A stretch of 14,084 nucleotides of DNA from Candidatus Omnitrophota bacterium (GTDB lineage: Bacteria; Verrucomicrobiota; Verrucomicrobiia; Limisphaerales; UBA1319). Shown here piece after piece: positions 1 through 6,477 of this stretch (positions are counted from its first letter, which is position 1; each line of letters starts with the position of its first letter). The stretch covers positions 1 through 14,084 of the forward strand of contig JAMCZD010000507.1 in assembly GCA_023473405.1 (NCBI GenBank). Reading direction: 5' to 3'. The position numbers were made by a program, and so were the translations under genes. The notes under the pieces are model-generated. The model was not told the origin of the DNA and made no database searches. It was given only the letters and a program-made list of their open reading frames with translations.

Positions 1-1
1 A

Positions 2-37
2 GTGGAGAGCGCGGAGGATGGGGCATCGAGAGAATAG
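2..37 (+). CDS. possible C-terminal tail of an upstream gene (partial)
   Basis: An open frame enters from the left edge and stops at TAG (35-37), directly before the permease ATG at 38. The visible end reads VESAEDGASRE. In RbsC-type operons the ATP-binding subunit usually lies just upstream of the permease, so this could be the last residues of an RbsA-like ATPase. Eleven residues cannot establish homology. Another frame ends in TGA at 39-41, overlapping the permease ATG, and could equally be the true upstream gene. Confidence 0.25.
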   Translation: MESAEDGASRE

Positions 38-1036
38 ATGAAGAGTTACTTGAACAAGTTATTTCGATTTTTGGCCGGTCCAACGGGACGCGCCGTATTG
101 GCGCTCGTGCTGGTGCTGATCATTGGATGCGTGTTTAACGCGGACGGTGCGTTTTTCAAATTGGGCACCCACCGCGATGCCCTACGGCAGGCGTCGGTTT
201 ACGGCATCCTGGCTTGTGGGATGACGCTGGTCATCATTACGGGCGGGATTGATCTGTCGGTTGGGAGCGTTCTGGCGCTGTCGGCAGTCTGTTTCGCCTT
301 AACCAGCATCCATTGGGGATGGCCGCCATGGTTGTCGCTTCCCCTTTGCCTCCTGGTGGGCGCGGCCTGCGGCGCCCTTTCGGGCGGGCTTACCGCCTGG
401 TTCAAGATTCAGCCTTTCGTGGCCACGCTGGCCATGATGGTTTTTGCCCGCGGACTGGCCAAAACCGCATCGGGGGGCATGAAAGTCTCCACCGCGGTGC
501 AGAATCCGGACGGTACATACCGTTACGTGGATGTGCCGCGGATATTCCGGTCGATTGATTCGCAGCTCTTCGGCGGTGACGTTTGGGTGGTCACGGTGAT
601 CTTCCTGTTGTGCGCGGCCATTACCTGGATCGTCCTGGCGCGCCACCGGCTCGGACGGCAATGGTACGCCATTGGCGGCAATGAGGAGGCGGCGAGACTC
701 TCCGGGGTACCCGTAAACATGACGAAGATTTACGCCTACATGGCCTGCGGTCTGTGGGCCGCATTGGCCGGCATCTGCCAGGCCGCGCAGGAACAACAAG
801 GCGACCCCGAGGCGGGCGCCGGCTATGAACTGACCGCCATCGCCATCGTGGTGATTGGTGGGACCAGCCTCATGGGCGGACGAGGTGGCATAGGCTTGAC
901 CATCGTGGGCACCCTTACCATCGGTTACCTGGAAAAAATCCTGAGCATCAACGCGGTCCCCGAGGCGAGCCGGTTAATGCTGACCGGCGTCATCATTGTC
1001 ATGGCCGTCCTCACCCAGCGCCGGCGGAGATACTGA
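38..1036 (+). CDS. sugar ABC transporter permease, RbsC/AraH family
   Basis: This is the membrane permease of a ribose/xylose/arabinose-type importer. It forms the transmembrane channel and works with a cytoplasmic ATPase and a periplasmic binding protein. It is 332 residues, normal for the BPD_transp_2 family, and largely hydrophobic. The family signature is clear: GMTLVIITGGIDLSVGSV at about residues 61-78, then IQPFVATLAMM near 124-134, followed by the conserved GGNEEAARLSG stretch and a terminal membrane helix ending in basic residues. The ATG at 38 follows an in-frame TAG, so no longer start is possible. The substrate cannot be read from the permease. It runs rightward and converges on the NrfD gene, 59 bp away, so it ends its operon. 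The ATPase and binding protein are presumably to the left. Confidence 0.93.
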   Translation: MKSYLNKLFRFLAGPTGRAVLALVLVLIIGCVFNADGAFFKLGTHRDALRQASVYGILACGMTLVIITGGIDLSVGSVLALSAVCFALTSIHWGWPPWLSLPLCLLVGAACGALSGGLTAWFKIQPFVATLAMMVFARGLAKTASGGMKVSTAVQNPDGTYRYVDVPRIFRSIDSQLFGGDVWVVTVIFLLCAAITWIVLARHRLGRQWYAIGGNEEAARLSGVPVNMTKIYAYMACGLWAALAGICQAAQEQQGDPEAGAGYELTAIAIVVIGGTSLMGGRGGIGLTIVGTLTIGYLEKILSINAVPEASRLMLTGVIIVMAVLTQRRRRY

Positions 1037-1039
1037 CAC

Positions 1040-1072
1040 TCCAGGCGGACCGCCCCGCGCCTTGCGCCTGGA
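1040..1072. terminator. inverted repeat between convergent genes, possible terminator
   Basis: TCCAGGCG (1040-1047) is perfectly repeated in inverse as CGCCTGGA (1065-1072), around a 17-base GC-rich loop. It lies in the short gap between the convergent ends of the permease and NrfD genes, the expected place for a bidirectional terminator. No T-run follows on either strand, so it is not a textbook Rho-independent terminator. Confidence 0.3.
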
Positions 1073-1095
1073 AGAACCGACAGACTCGCCTCCTC

Positions 1096-2334
1096 CTAAA
1101 CCGCCTTGTGATCAGGCAATTCGGTGAGCGGATGGACCCCGGCGTCCGTTTTCAAAGGCAGGAAATACCGGATAAACACCGCCAGGATCAGAAACGGGAG
1201 CAAAAGCAGAAATAACGCCACCAGCCAGCCTTCCTGGCCGGCCAGCTCGAATTTGTAGGCGGTGAAACCGCGGAGGCTTTTCGAAAAAAGCTGGCCGCCG
1301 ATCACCACGTTCCAGCGCATGGCCAGCACGCCCACCAGGATCAGGACGCTGCACCCAAAATAAGTCCAGCGCCGCACCCCTTCGGCAATCCGCTTACGAA
1401 ACAGTTGGATCGAGCCGAGCAGAACCAGCGGAACGAATGTTCCCATGCAAACCTGGACCACCAGCAACGAGTAAAATAATTTGCCAGCCGCCAGCGACTT
1501 CAAAACATGAATGGATTCCTCGGCGGCATACAGGCGATGCACCCAGTCCAAGGCCTCAAGCGAAGCGTCGATCACCAGTGCCAAAAACAGAAACTTGCCC
1601 ATCGCATCCAGGCAATCGATGTCCTGCGGCAGCCCGCGCAGGCGGTTGAGAATCAGATAAATGAAAACACACAAGGCAATGCCCGATACCACCGCCGAAA
1701 AGATGAAAATGATCGGCATCAATGGATTCCCCCACCATGGATTGGCTTTGATCGATCCGAAGATGAATCCCACGTAGCCGTGCAACAGAAAGGCCGAGGG
1801 AATGCCAATGATCGTGATCGCCTTTGCCATGCGCGCGTCCAATTGCAAAGCCGGTTCGGACACATCGTGGACGCCCACGGTAAGCAACCGGTAAATCCAG
1901 GCTCTTACCCCGCGCTCCTTTTTCGACCATTCAACCAAATCCTTCCGGTAATCAAACCAGAGTTCCAGCAACAATACCGCCATGATGTACCAGGCATACA
2001 CAAAGCCGAACATCGCCATCGGCGAGCTCAGATGCGGCGTAATTACCGGTTCATAACACCGCTCCGGATGCCCCAGGTGAAACAGCAGCGGCAGCGGCGC
2101 CACCAACAAAAAGGCCAGGGCCGTCAACAGGGAAAGCCGATACGCCGGCTCCAATTCACTCACTCGAAAAACCCGGACCAACGAAGCCAGGATGAACGCG
2201 CCCGCCACCAGGCCGGTGATATACGGGTAAATCACGATCAGCACGCTCCACAACAGGGTCTGTTCGTTCGGGTAGACATAACCCTCGATGTGCGGGGCCG
2301 CGGACGGCAGGGCGGTTAATAACTCGATGATCAT
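1096..2334 (-). CDS. NrfD/PsrC-family quinone-reactive membrane subunit
   Basis: This is an integral membrane subunit of the NrfD/PsrC/HybB type, which exchanges electrons between the quinone pool and an attached periplasmic iron-sulfur subunit. It is 412 residues, close to the longer members of the family. About nine hydrophobic segments can be seen, near residues 27-56, 67-86, 105-127, 171-194, 204-229, 248-269, 286-309, 323-350 and 370-393. Family-like features are HLGHPERC at 86-93 after the second helix and MRWNVVIGGQ at 339-348. The ATG at 2334 lies 3 bp beyond the stop of the iron-sulfur gene, so the two are surely co-transcribed and probably translationally coupled. It is the last gene of the four-gene cluster. 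The quinone type and electron direction are not evident. Confidence 0.9.
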   Translation of the reverse strand: MIIELLTALPSAAPHIEGYVYPNEQTLLWSVLIVIYPYITGLVAGAFILASLVRVFRVSELEPAYRLSLLTALAFLLVAPLPLLFHLGHPERCYEPVITPHLSSPMAMFGFVYAWYIMAVLLLELWFDYRKDLVEWSKKERGVRAWIYRLLTVGVHDVSEPALQLDARMAKAITIIGIPSAFLLHGYVGFIFGSIKANPWWGNPLMPIIFIFSAVVSGIALCVFIYLILNRLRGLPQDIDCLDAMGKFLFLALVIDASLEALDWVHRLYAAEESIHVLKSLAAGKLFYSLLVVQVCMGTFVPLVLLGSIQLFRKRIAEGVRRWTYFGCSVLILVGVLAMRWNVVIGGQLFSKSLRGFTAYKFELAGQEGWLVALFLLLLPFLILAVFIRYFLPLKTDAGVHPLTELPDHKAV

Positions 2335-2337
2335 CGC

Positions 2338-3174
2338 TTATCTCACTTCCTTGTCCATTCCGGCGTAAAGCACACGCGGCCCGGTCCCCAGGTAGGGCTT
2401 GAGGGTCTGCACCTTGTTTTTCGCCACGAACTCACTCAACGGATCATCCGGCAATGGATGCATCGCGTCCCCGAAGATACGCGCCCCGCCCGGGCAGACC
2501 TCGACGCATGCCGGTTTCAGGCCCCGTGTGATACGGTGGTAACAAAGAGTGCATTTCTCGGCCGTCCTCGTATTCGGGTTCAAAAACCGGCAGCCATACG
2601 GGCAACTCTGAATGCAGAATCCACACCCAATGCAATAATGCGGGTCCACCAACACCACCCCGTCCGGCGCCTGGAAGGTCGCTCCCACCGGGCAGGCCTG
2701 CGTGCAAGGAGACTGTTCGCACAAGTTGCATAGCTTGGGGACAAAAAATGATCGGAGAATCTGGTCCCGGGGAATGGCACTCGGCGGAAAGCCGTCCCGG
2801 CCTCCGTTTGGCGAATCAACAATGGTGCTTCCCCGCAATTCGCCCGATCCAGGCCCCGGTTTCCGAATGATGTAACGCTCGATCCAGGTCCGGAAATAGG
2901 TCGGCTCGGGCGGCACCTTGTTCTCGGTTTTGCAGGCTGCCACGCACAAGGCGCACCCGATGCATCGATTAATGTCCAGCGCCATCAGCCACCGGTGCCG
3001 CGTGGGATCATAGCCGTCCGGCATGGCCGCCTCCTTCTGCCGCTCCCGCCCTCCACCCTCGGCGCGCCTCGAGGGGACCAGGGAAAACAGCCCGGCCAGG
3101 CTGCTCCCCAAAACCGCCAGCCACCGCCGCCGGTTAAGCGGTTGAACATGGGCCGGAGTAGGCGGGCTTTTCAT
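2338..3174 (-). CDS. Tat-exported 4x[4Fe-4S] ferredoxin-type electron-transfer subunit (NrfC/PsrB/HybA-like)
   Basis: This is a 278-residue iron-sulfur subunit expected at the periplasmic face, passing electrons between the NrfD-type membrane protein and cytochromes. Residues 14-30 carry a twin-arginine-type signal, NRRRWLAVLGSSLAGLF. Sixteen cysteines fall in four cluster motifs: C71/74/77/81, C149/152/157/161, C181/184/187/191 and C208/211/223/227. The last has the long CxxC-x11-CxxxC spacing typical of DmsB/PsrB/NrfC proteins. C195 is an extra cysteine. The chosen ATG at 3174 overlaps the tetraheme gene's stop (ATGA, 3171-3174). The open frame continues upstream to 3297, but that part lies within the tetraheme gene and would bury the Tat signal. 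The full cysteine set suggests an active electron wire. Confidence 0.92.
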   Translation of the reverse strand: MKSPPTPAHVQPLNRRRWLAVLGSSLAGLFSLVPSRRAEGGGRERQKEAAMPDGYDPTRHRWLMALDINRCIGCALCVAACKTENKVPPEPTYFRTWIERYIIRKPGPGSGELRGSTIVDSPNGGRDGFPPSAIPRDQILRSFFVPKLCNLCEQSPCTQACPVGATFQAPDGVVLVDPHYCIGCGFCIQSCPYGCRFLNPNTRTAEKCTLCYHRITRGLKPACVEVCPGGARIFGDAMHPLPDDPLSEFVAKNKVQTLKPYLGTGPRVLYAGMDKEVR

Positions 3175-3623
3175 GGGGCTTCGTTTGGTTGATGCGGGAC
3201 GTGACACTCGAGACAATTCTCCCCGTAATGGTCGGCCAGTGTGACTTGCTTGAGCCATTCGGGCCGGGATGGATTGGCCTCGTGACAGCGCAGGCACAGC
3301 GGCGCCGCGGGCTTCACCAGTTTAACGTCCGGGTTCCCCACGTGCGCCATGCCCGGACCATGGCAGGACTCGCATGACAGCGCTTTATGCGGACCCTTTG
3401 CGATTTGTTCGGCCTTGTCCTTGTGGCACTGGGCGCAAGCCGCCTTTCCCGCATAATCAGGCGGATAGGCCGCAATCTCCCCCAGGGCAGCCGCCCGATA
3501 CCAACCGTACCGGCCAAACGACGCCGGCGTTAAAAAATACCGCGCTACTGAATAAACCCCCACGATGGCCAGTGTCAGCAGGATCAACCGGAGAATTTGG
3601 GGAGGAATTCTGTGGGGTCTCAT
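3171..3623 (-). CDS. membrane-anchored tetraheme cytochrome c
   Basis: This is a 150-residue multiheme cytochrome c, expected to sit in the periplasm on an N-terminal membrane anchor. Residues 10-30 form one hydrophobic helix (ILRLILLTLAIVGVYSVARYF) with no obvious cleavage site. Four heme-binding motifs follow: CAQCH (63-67), CESCH (84-88), CLRCH (110-114) and CLECH (137-141). Further histidines, such as H79, H94, H132 and H144, could be distal ligands. The spacing recalls small NrfB/NapC/cytochrome-c3-like carriers. The frame is open to 3740, but ATG 3623 starts directly before the anchor and is preferred. Its stop overlaps the iron-sulfur gene's ATG by 4 bp, indicating coupling. It probably receives electrons from, or gives them to, the iron-sulfur subunit. 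Confidence 0.85.
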   Translation of the reverse strand: MRPHRIPPQILRLILLTLAIVGVYSVARYFLTPASFGRYGWYRAAALGEIAAYPPDYAGKAACAQCHKDKAEQIAKGPHKALSCESCHGPGMAHVGNPDVKLVKPAAPLCLRCHEANPSRPEWLKQVTLADHYGENCLECHVPHQPNEAP

Positions 3624-3755
3624 GAGGTGCGGGCTGCCTCTGAAGCCCGGTGAGACCCTGGCTCCCATCCCACCGGTACTCCTTCCGGTTCGCTGCCTGG
3701 ATTGCCGCCGCTCTGACTCCGGCCAGAGCGGATCAAGCAAGGCCGCTCGCCCGGA

Positions 3756-4103
3756 TTACTTCTTTTTGAAATCGCGAAAATAAGCGACCAACGCCTTGAT
3801 TTCCTCGTCGTTCAGCCTTTCACCAAAAGGCCGCATCAGCGTCCGTCCGTTCTTCTTGTAGCCCTCCTTGATCGCCTTGAACATTTCCTCATCCTTCACG
3901 GCATCCTGCACCTTCGCCTGGGTGTAATCGAGAACGCCCAACCGGCGCCCCAGCGTGGTATCGCCCTTGCCGTCCACCCCGTGGCATCCCTTGCAGAGTT
4001 TCATGTAGGTGGTCTTCGCCTTTGCCTTGGCATCGTCTGCCGCCCGTGCGCTGATCGACGCCACCGCCGCGGCAATCAATATCGTCATCGCCAACTTCTT
4101 CAT
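3756..4103 (-). CDS. class I monoheme cytochrome c, periplasmic
   Basis: This is a small soluble c-type cytochrome of 115 residues. Residues 1-21 form a signal peptide (MKKLAMTILIAAAVASISARA) with an ARA-A type cleavage site. The heme motif CKGCH is at 37-41, followed by GVDGKGD as in class I cytochromes. M90 in RTLMRPFG is the likely sixth iron ligand, and the protein ends with the usual C-terminal helix (DEEIKALVAYFRDFKKK). The frame can be read upstream to a GTG at 4133, but ATG 4103 places the signal peptide correctly. It is first in the leftward cluster, 132 bp before the tetraheme gene. It is probably the mobile carrier linking the membrane module to a terminal oxidase or reductase elsewhere. 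Confidence 0.9.
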   Translation of the reverse strand: MKKLAMTILIAAAVASISARAADDAKAKAKTTYMKLCKGCHGVDGKGDTTLGRRLGVLDYTQAKVQDAVKDEEMFKAIKEGYKKNGRTLMRPFGERLNDEEIKALVAYFRDFKKK

Positions 4104-4153
4104 ATCACGTGTTCTGAATTTTATAATTACCACTCATCACTGACGCGCTTTAC

Positions 4154-4182
4154 ATTATAATGCCTTATGCACATCATTAACT
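4154..4182 (-). promoter_or_regulatory. candidate promoter for the cytochrome/NrfD cluster
   Basis: On the minus strand a perfect -10 hexamer TATAAT lies at 4159-4154, inside the palindrome CATTATAATG (4153-4162). A poor -35 (AGTTAA, 4182-4177) is 17 bp upstream. Transcription would begin near 4147, about 44 bases before the cytochrome ATG. Because the -10 is palindromic, it also reads TATAAT on the plus strand, where no gene needs it. The rest of the 4104-4394 gap shows no gene or clear hairpin to me. Confidence 0.35.
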
Positions 4183-4394
4183 GCAAACTTAATGGCTGCC
4201 TCTCAACCACGCAACACCGAATTTGGCATTGTCTAACCATTTGTTGATGCAACCCCGCGTCCGGCCACGTGCGGTGGCAGCCGGCTTGACCCGTTCACTT
4301 CAATACAACCAAGCCCGCGATATGCCATAACGAGAATTGCACTCAAAAAGTCGTTGCCTAAGGAACCACGAAGGACGAAGATTAAGCCCGGTGG

Positions 4395-4472
4395 CGGAGC
4401 GTAGCTCAGCCTGGCTAGAGCACTTGGTTTGGGACCAAGACGTCGCGGGTTCAAATCCCGCCGCTCCGACCA
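4395..4472 (+). tRNA. tRNA-Pro (anticodon TGG)
   Basis: A complete cloverleaf can be drawn. The acceptor CGGAGCG (4395-4401) pairs with CGCTCCG (4462-4468). The D stem is GCTC/GAGC. The anticodon stem CTTGG/CCAAG holds loop TTTGGGA with anticodon TGG at 4430-4432. The variable loop has five bases, and the T arm is GCGGG-TTCAAAT-CCCGC. Discriminator A is followed by an encoded CCA (4470-4472). It reads proline CCN codons, mainly CCA. A C at position 1 and the UGG anticodon are typical of bacterial tRNA-Pro. The gene stands alone. I see no second copy of its 3' end and no integrase in the window. Confidence 0.97.
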
Positions 4473-4550
4473 ACTATGTTGGCAATCCGAGGACCTCTTG
4501 CCGTGAAACTCAACTCACGCGTCAAGGATTGATTGCCAGCCAGCCGCGCC

Positions 4551-4694
4551 GTTTTTGGCCGGGGCCTCGACCGAGAGAACAACCCGGTCACCGGAGCCGA
4601 GGTTACGGTCAACGGGATCACGACGCATCCAGCGTGGCCTTGGGCTTCCTCTTTGGTCACCAACCGCGGTAGTGACCGAAAATCATTTGCGGGG
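4551..4694 (+). pseudogene. probable relic of a carboxypeptidase-regulatory-like (CarboxypepD_reg) domain
   Basis: The 348-bp gap between the tRNA and the next gene holds no convincing intact gene. One frame reads VFGRGLDRENNPVTGAEVTV, then NGITTHPAWPWASSLVTN and later KSFAG. This follows the usual pattern of the beta-sandwich domain: G-x-V-x-D, N-P-V-x-G-A-x-V-x-V-x-G, then a T-D-x-x-G-x-F-x-F-A-G strand. The final strand looks scrambled. The frame has no good start or ribosome site and no sensible protein context, so it reads as a decayed fragment. A chance resemblance is possible. Confidence 0.35.
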
Positions 4695-4820
4695 AGTCGG
4701 ATCTTGGGCCGGGCCGGTGATTTTGGCCTTTTGGCGCAATTCGCCGCTTGCGCGAATGATTTATTGCTGGTTGTAAAATGAAGAAAACCGCGGAGGTTAC
4801 GTCGAAAGGGTATGGTTTTT

Positions 4821-5399
4821 ATGAGAAGCACTGTAAAATTAGTGGCGACCCTGCTCGCGGTTGGCGCAATAAACAATCAAGCTCAAATTATTACGTCGGC
4901 TGGGTTTGGCGGAGCGGTGGTAGGCGGTGTACTCGGCGGGGTCATTGGTCATAACCAGGGTTCAGGGCACACGGCTGAAGGCGTAGCGATTGGCGCAGGG
5001 GCCGGCTTGGTGCTGGGCAGCATACTCGGTGAGACCGCCCGTCCGGCCCAACCAATAGTGGTGGCGCCTGCCCCGGTGGTGTACTCGCAACCGGCGATGG
5101 TTTACTCCAGTCCCGCTCCCGTCGTTTATGCGCAACCTCCGGTAGTCTACGCCCAACCAAATGTGTACGTGGTTCAAGGTCCAACCCCGACGTACTACGC
5201 TTATCCCAGCTATTATCCGTACTACAGCGGGTGTTACGGATATTCCTATCCGACGGTGTCGTTTGCTTTTGGTTTTGGGCGTGGTTACTATGGGGGCGGC
5301 TATCACAGGGGTTACTATGGCGGAGGTTACCGTGGGGGCGGGGGTTATCACGGGGGCGGAGGTTACCGTGGGGGCGGAGGTCACGGCGGGCGTCGCTAG
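4821..5399 (+). CDS. exported glycine-zipper protein with Pro/Tyr and Gly/Tyr-rich tail
   Basis: This is a 192-residue secreted or envelope protein of unknown function. Residues 1-22 are a signal peptide ending in NNQAQ. Residues 27-70 form a glycine zipper (GFGGAVVGGVLGGVIG, then GVAIGAGAGLVLGSILG), which packs as a membrane-associated helical hairpin in YMGG/OmpA-associated and Rickettsia 17-kDa-like proteins. Residues 74-120 repeat a PVVYxQP-like unit. After a Tyr-rich segment, the last 40 or so residues are Gly/Tyr/His/Arg repeats. ATG 4821 is favoured over the in-frame ATG 4812 because AAAGGG (4805-4810) sits 10 bases upstream of it, but only one base from the earlier codon. There is no lipobox, so it is not obviously a lipoprotein. 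The tail resembles low-complexity surface or RNA-binding sequences. No partner gene is adjacent. Confidence 0.8.
   Translation: MRSTVKLVATLLAVGAINNQAQIITSAGFGGAVVGGVLGGVIGHNQGSGHTAEGVAIGAGAGLVLGSILGETARPAQPIVVAPAPVVYSQPAMVYSSPAPVVYAQPPVVYAQPNVYVVQGPTPTYYAYPSYYPYYSGCYGYSYPTVSFAFGFGRGYYGGGYHRGYYGGGYRGGGGYHGGGGYRGGGGHGGRR
5283..5396 (+). repeat. tandem Gly/Tyr coding repeats
   Basis: The 3' end of the glycine-zipper gene is made of degenerate GGTTAC/GGTTAT-plus-GGGGGC(G) units. A 19-base block, GGAGGTTACCGTGGGGGCG, occurs exactly at 5322-5340 and 5358-5376, a 36-bp period. The products alternate YYGGGYHRG and GYRGGGGYHG. Such tracts change length readily by slippage, so the tail is likely to vary between strains. 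Confidence 0.75.
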
Positions 5400-5677
5400 C
5401 GCGGTCATAGCCACGAATCCCCTCTTGGCCGATCGGCGGGCTTGCCGTTGGGTTCATTGAATTCAGCGTCCCTCACTCAAATCCCACCAAAGCCGTCGGG
5501 CAGGGAGAGGAGCGTCCCTGATTGGAAACCCTTTTGCCGACCCCGAATTGGGGCAGCGCGGTTATAGTGTTACCCGATTTTACACTCGGCTGAAGCGGTG
5601 TGGTGCTAAAACGCTTATCGTCCTTTTTGCTTTATTTGGTCAGCCGCTTTGTCATTGTCCAAGGGGAAATTGCGGAA
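5400..5677. other. intergenic stretch, no gene recognised
   Basis: The gap holds short open frames without coding character. CCCCGAATTGGGG near 5542-5554 is a small near-palindrome with a 4-bp GC stem, too weak to call a terminator. TATAGT near 5563 could be a -10 element for the following gene, but I find no matching -35. Confidence 0.4.
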
Positions 5678-6112
5678 ATGAGAAATTGGTTCCGAAAATT
5701 GCTGGGAAGGCCAACTGAGGAGAGAACGATCTTGCCGAGGCGTTTTGGGAAGCCACCCGACAGCAAGGGCATACTGGTGCTGAATGCCACTCCTGGGGTA
5801 AAGAAGATGTCTGCTGTCATCTTGGATTTTGCCCAACCCTGGCTTGCAGAAGCGAGGGATGACCAAGACGCGCACGATATTTTGGGCGTGGCTGTTTTGG
5901 CGTGGAACCTGAGCTTATTGTCTCCACCCGAGTGTGAGCGGCAGTTTCAAGAGCTTCTGGTTCCCAAATTGGGGCGGCAGCACCAGATCATTGTGCGGAA
6001 GATGATCACCCGCAGGCGAACCCATTTCGCCAACCATTATCGTCAAGTCTTGGATTATGTGATCGGAAGCAAGGGAAATCAACTGAATCTGGAAGTCCTA
6101 AGCACACTTTGA
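5678..6112 (+). CDS. hypothetical protein, 144 residues
   Basis: I do not recognise this protein. It has no signal peptide, no membrane helix and no metal or nucleotide motif, so it is probably cytoplasmic. A basic N-terminus (MRNWFRKLLGR) leads into a mostly helical body. It includes MSAVILDFAQPWLAEARDD (45-63), the segment ILGVAVLAWNLSLLSPPE (68-85) and an Arg/Lys-rich helix around 107-120. ATG 5678 is preferred because AAGGGGA lies about 11 bases upstream. An in-frame GTG at 5600 would add 26 hydrophobic residues and remains possible. It is flanked on both sides by relic-like sequence. The AVLAWNLSLL core looks like a conserved fold, so I judge it a real gene. Confidence 0.65.
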   Translation: MRNWFRKLLGRPTEERTILPRRFGKPPDSKGILVLNATPGVKKMSAVILDFAQPWLAEARDDQDAHDILGVAVLAWNLSLLSPPECERQFQELLVPKLGRQHQIIVRKMITRRRTHFANHYRQVLDYVIGSKGNQLNLEVLSTL

Positions 6113-6318
6113 TCATAAGGACCTTAGGCTCAACCGCACCTTCCCCGACCAGCGTTTAATGAGCCGTTGGCCGGATGCTTTTTCGCTCCGGCGGTGCCTT
6201 GCCTTTTGATGTGGCGGCAGCAGAAGGCAAGTGGCAGGTAAACGGATTTGCCAAACGATACCACAGGCTTATAAAATCGATCCCGAAGCGCCTCCGTCCA
6301 ACCAGGTATCCAATAAGC

Positions 6319-6423
6319 GGCACCTTGGTGATCGCCGGCAAGTGTGCCCTTCCTGGCACGGGCAATGCTTTAGTCGCCATCTCTGCTGGCAGCCACCACA
6401 GCTTGGCCATCATCGGTGAGGGT
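6319..6423 (+). pseudogene. probable relic of an RCC1-type repeat
   Basis: The 365-bp gap from 6113 to 6477 has no intact gene that I trust. Inside it one frame reads CALPGTGNALVAISAGSHHS followed by LA. This aligns without gaps to the common bacterial RCC1 repeat pattern C-x-V-P-x4-N-x-V-V-A-I-[SA]-A-G-x-x-H-S-L-A. The expected continuation (DGxVxAWG) is only weakly kept as GEGLLVIL, and there is one unit where RCC1 proteins carry several. The frame has no clear ribosome site. It is best read as the remains of a beta-propeller protein gene. Confidence 0.35.
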
Positions 6424-6442
6424 CTCCTTGTAATTCTTTTTA

Positions 6443-6471
6443 TTGATTTATTCGAGGTTTATTAGTAACAT
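6443..6471 (+). promoter_or_regulatory. candidate promoter for the CHAD-sixA pair
   Basis: TTGATT (6443-6448) and TAACAT (6466-6471) are separated by exactly 17 bp in an AT-rich patch just before the CHAD gene. Each matches four of six consensus bases. The implied transcript start near 6478 coincides with the first ATG. Translation would then be leaderless, or would begin at ATG 6520. Confidence 0.35.
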
Positions 6472-6477
6472 GACCGA

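Noticed and set aside
1507..2319. 270-codon open frame on the plus strand
   Set aside because: It is antisense to the NrfD gene. Its product is Gln/Arg/His-rich, as expected for the complement of a hydrophobic gene.
4337..4672. 111-codon frame running through the tRNA gene
   Set aside because: It translates the tRNA-Pro (the AERSSAWLEHLVWDQDVAGS artefact often seen over tRNAs), so it is not a protein gene.
5283..5396. CRISPR-like repeat array
   Set aside because: The repeats are in-frame Gly/Tyr codons with no unique spacers and no cas genes nearby.
4962..5457. Antisense frames of 150-170 codons over the glycine-zipper gene
   Set aside because: They are Thr/Pro/His-rich complements of Gly/Tyr repeats. 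The plus-strand frame has a signal peptide and zipper.
6156..6413. 85-codon minus-strand frame in the gap before the CHAD gene
   Set aside because: It has no ribosome site, signal or recognisable domain, and is opposite the RCC1-like relic frame, which makes better sense.
4395..6477. Genomic island integrated at tRNA-Pro
   Set aside because: I see no integrase, no repeated tRNA 3' end and no phage gene in the window. Only gene relics are present, so this cannot be claimed.
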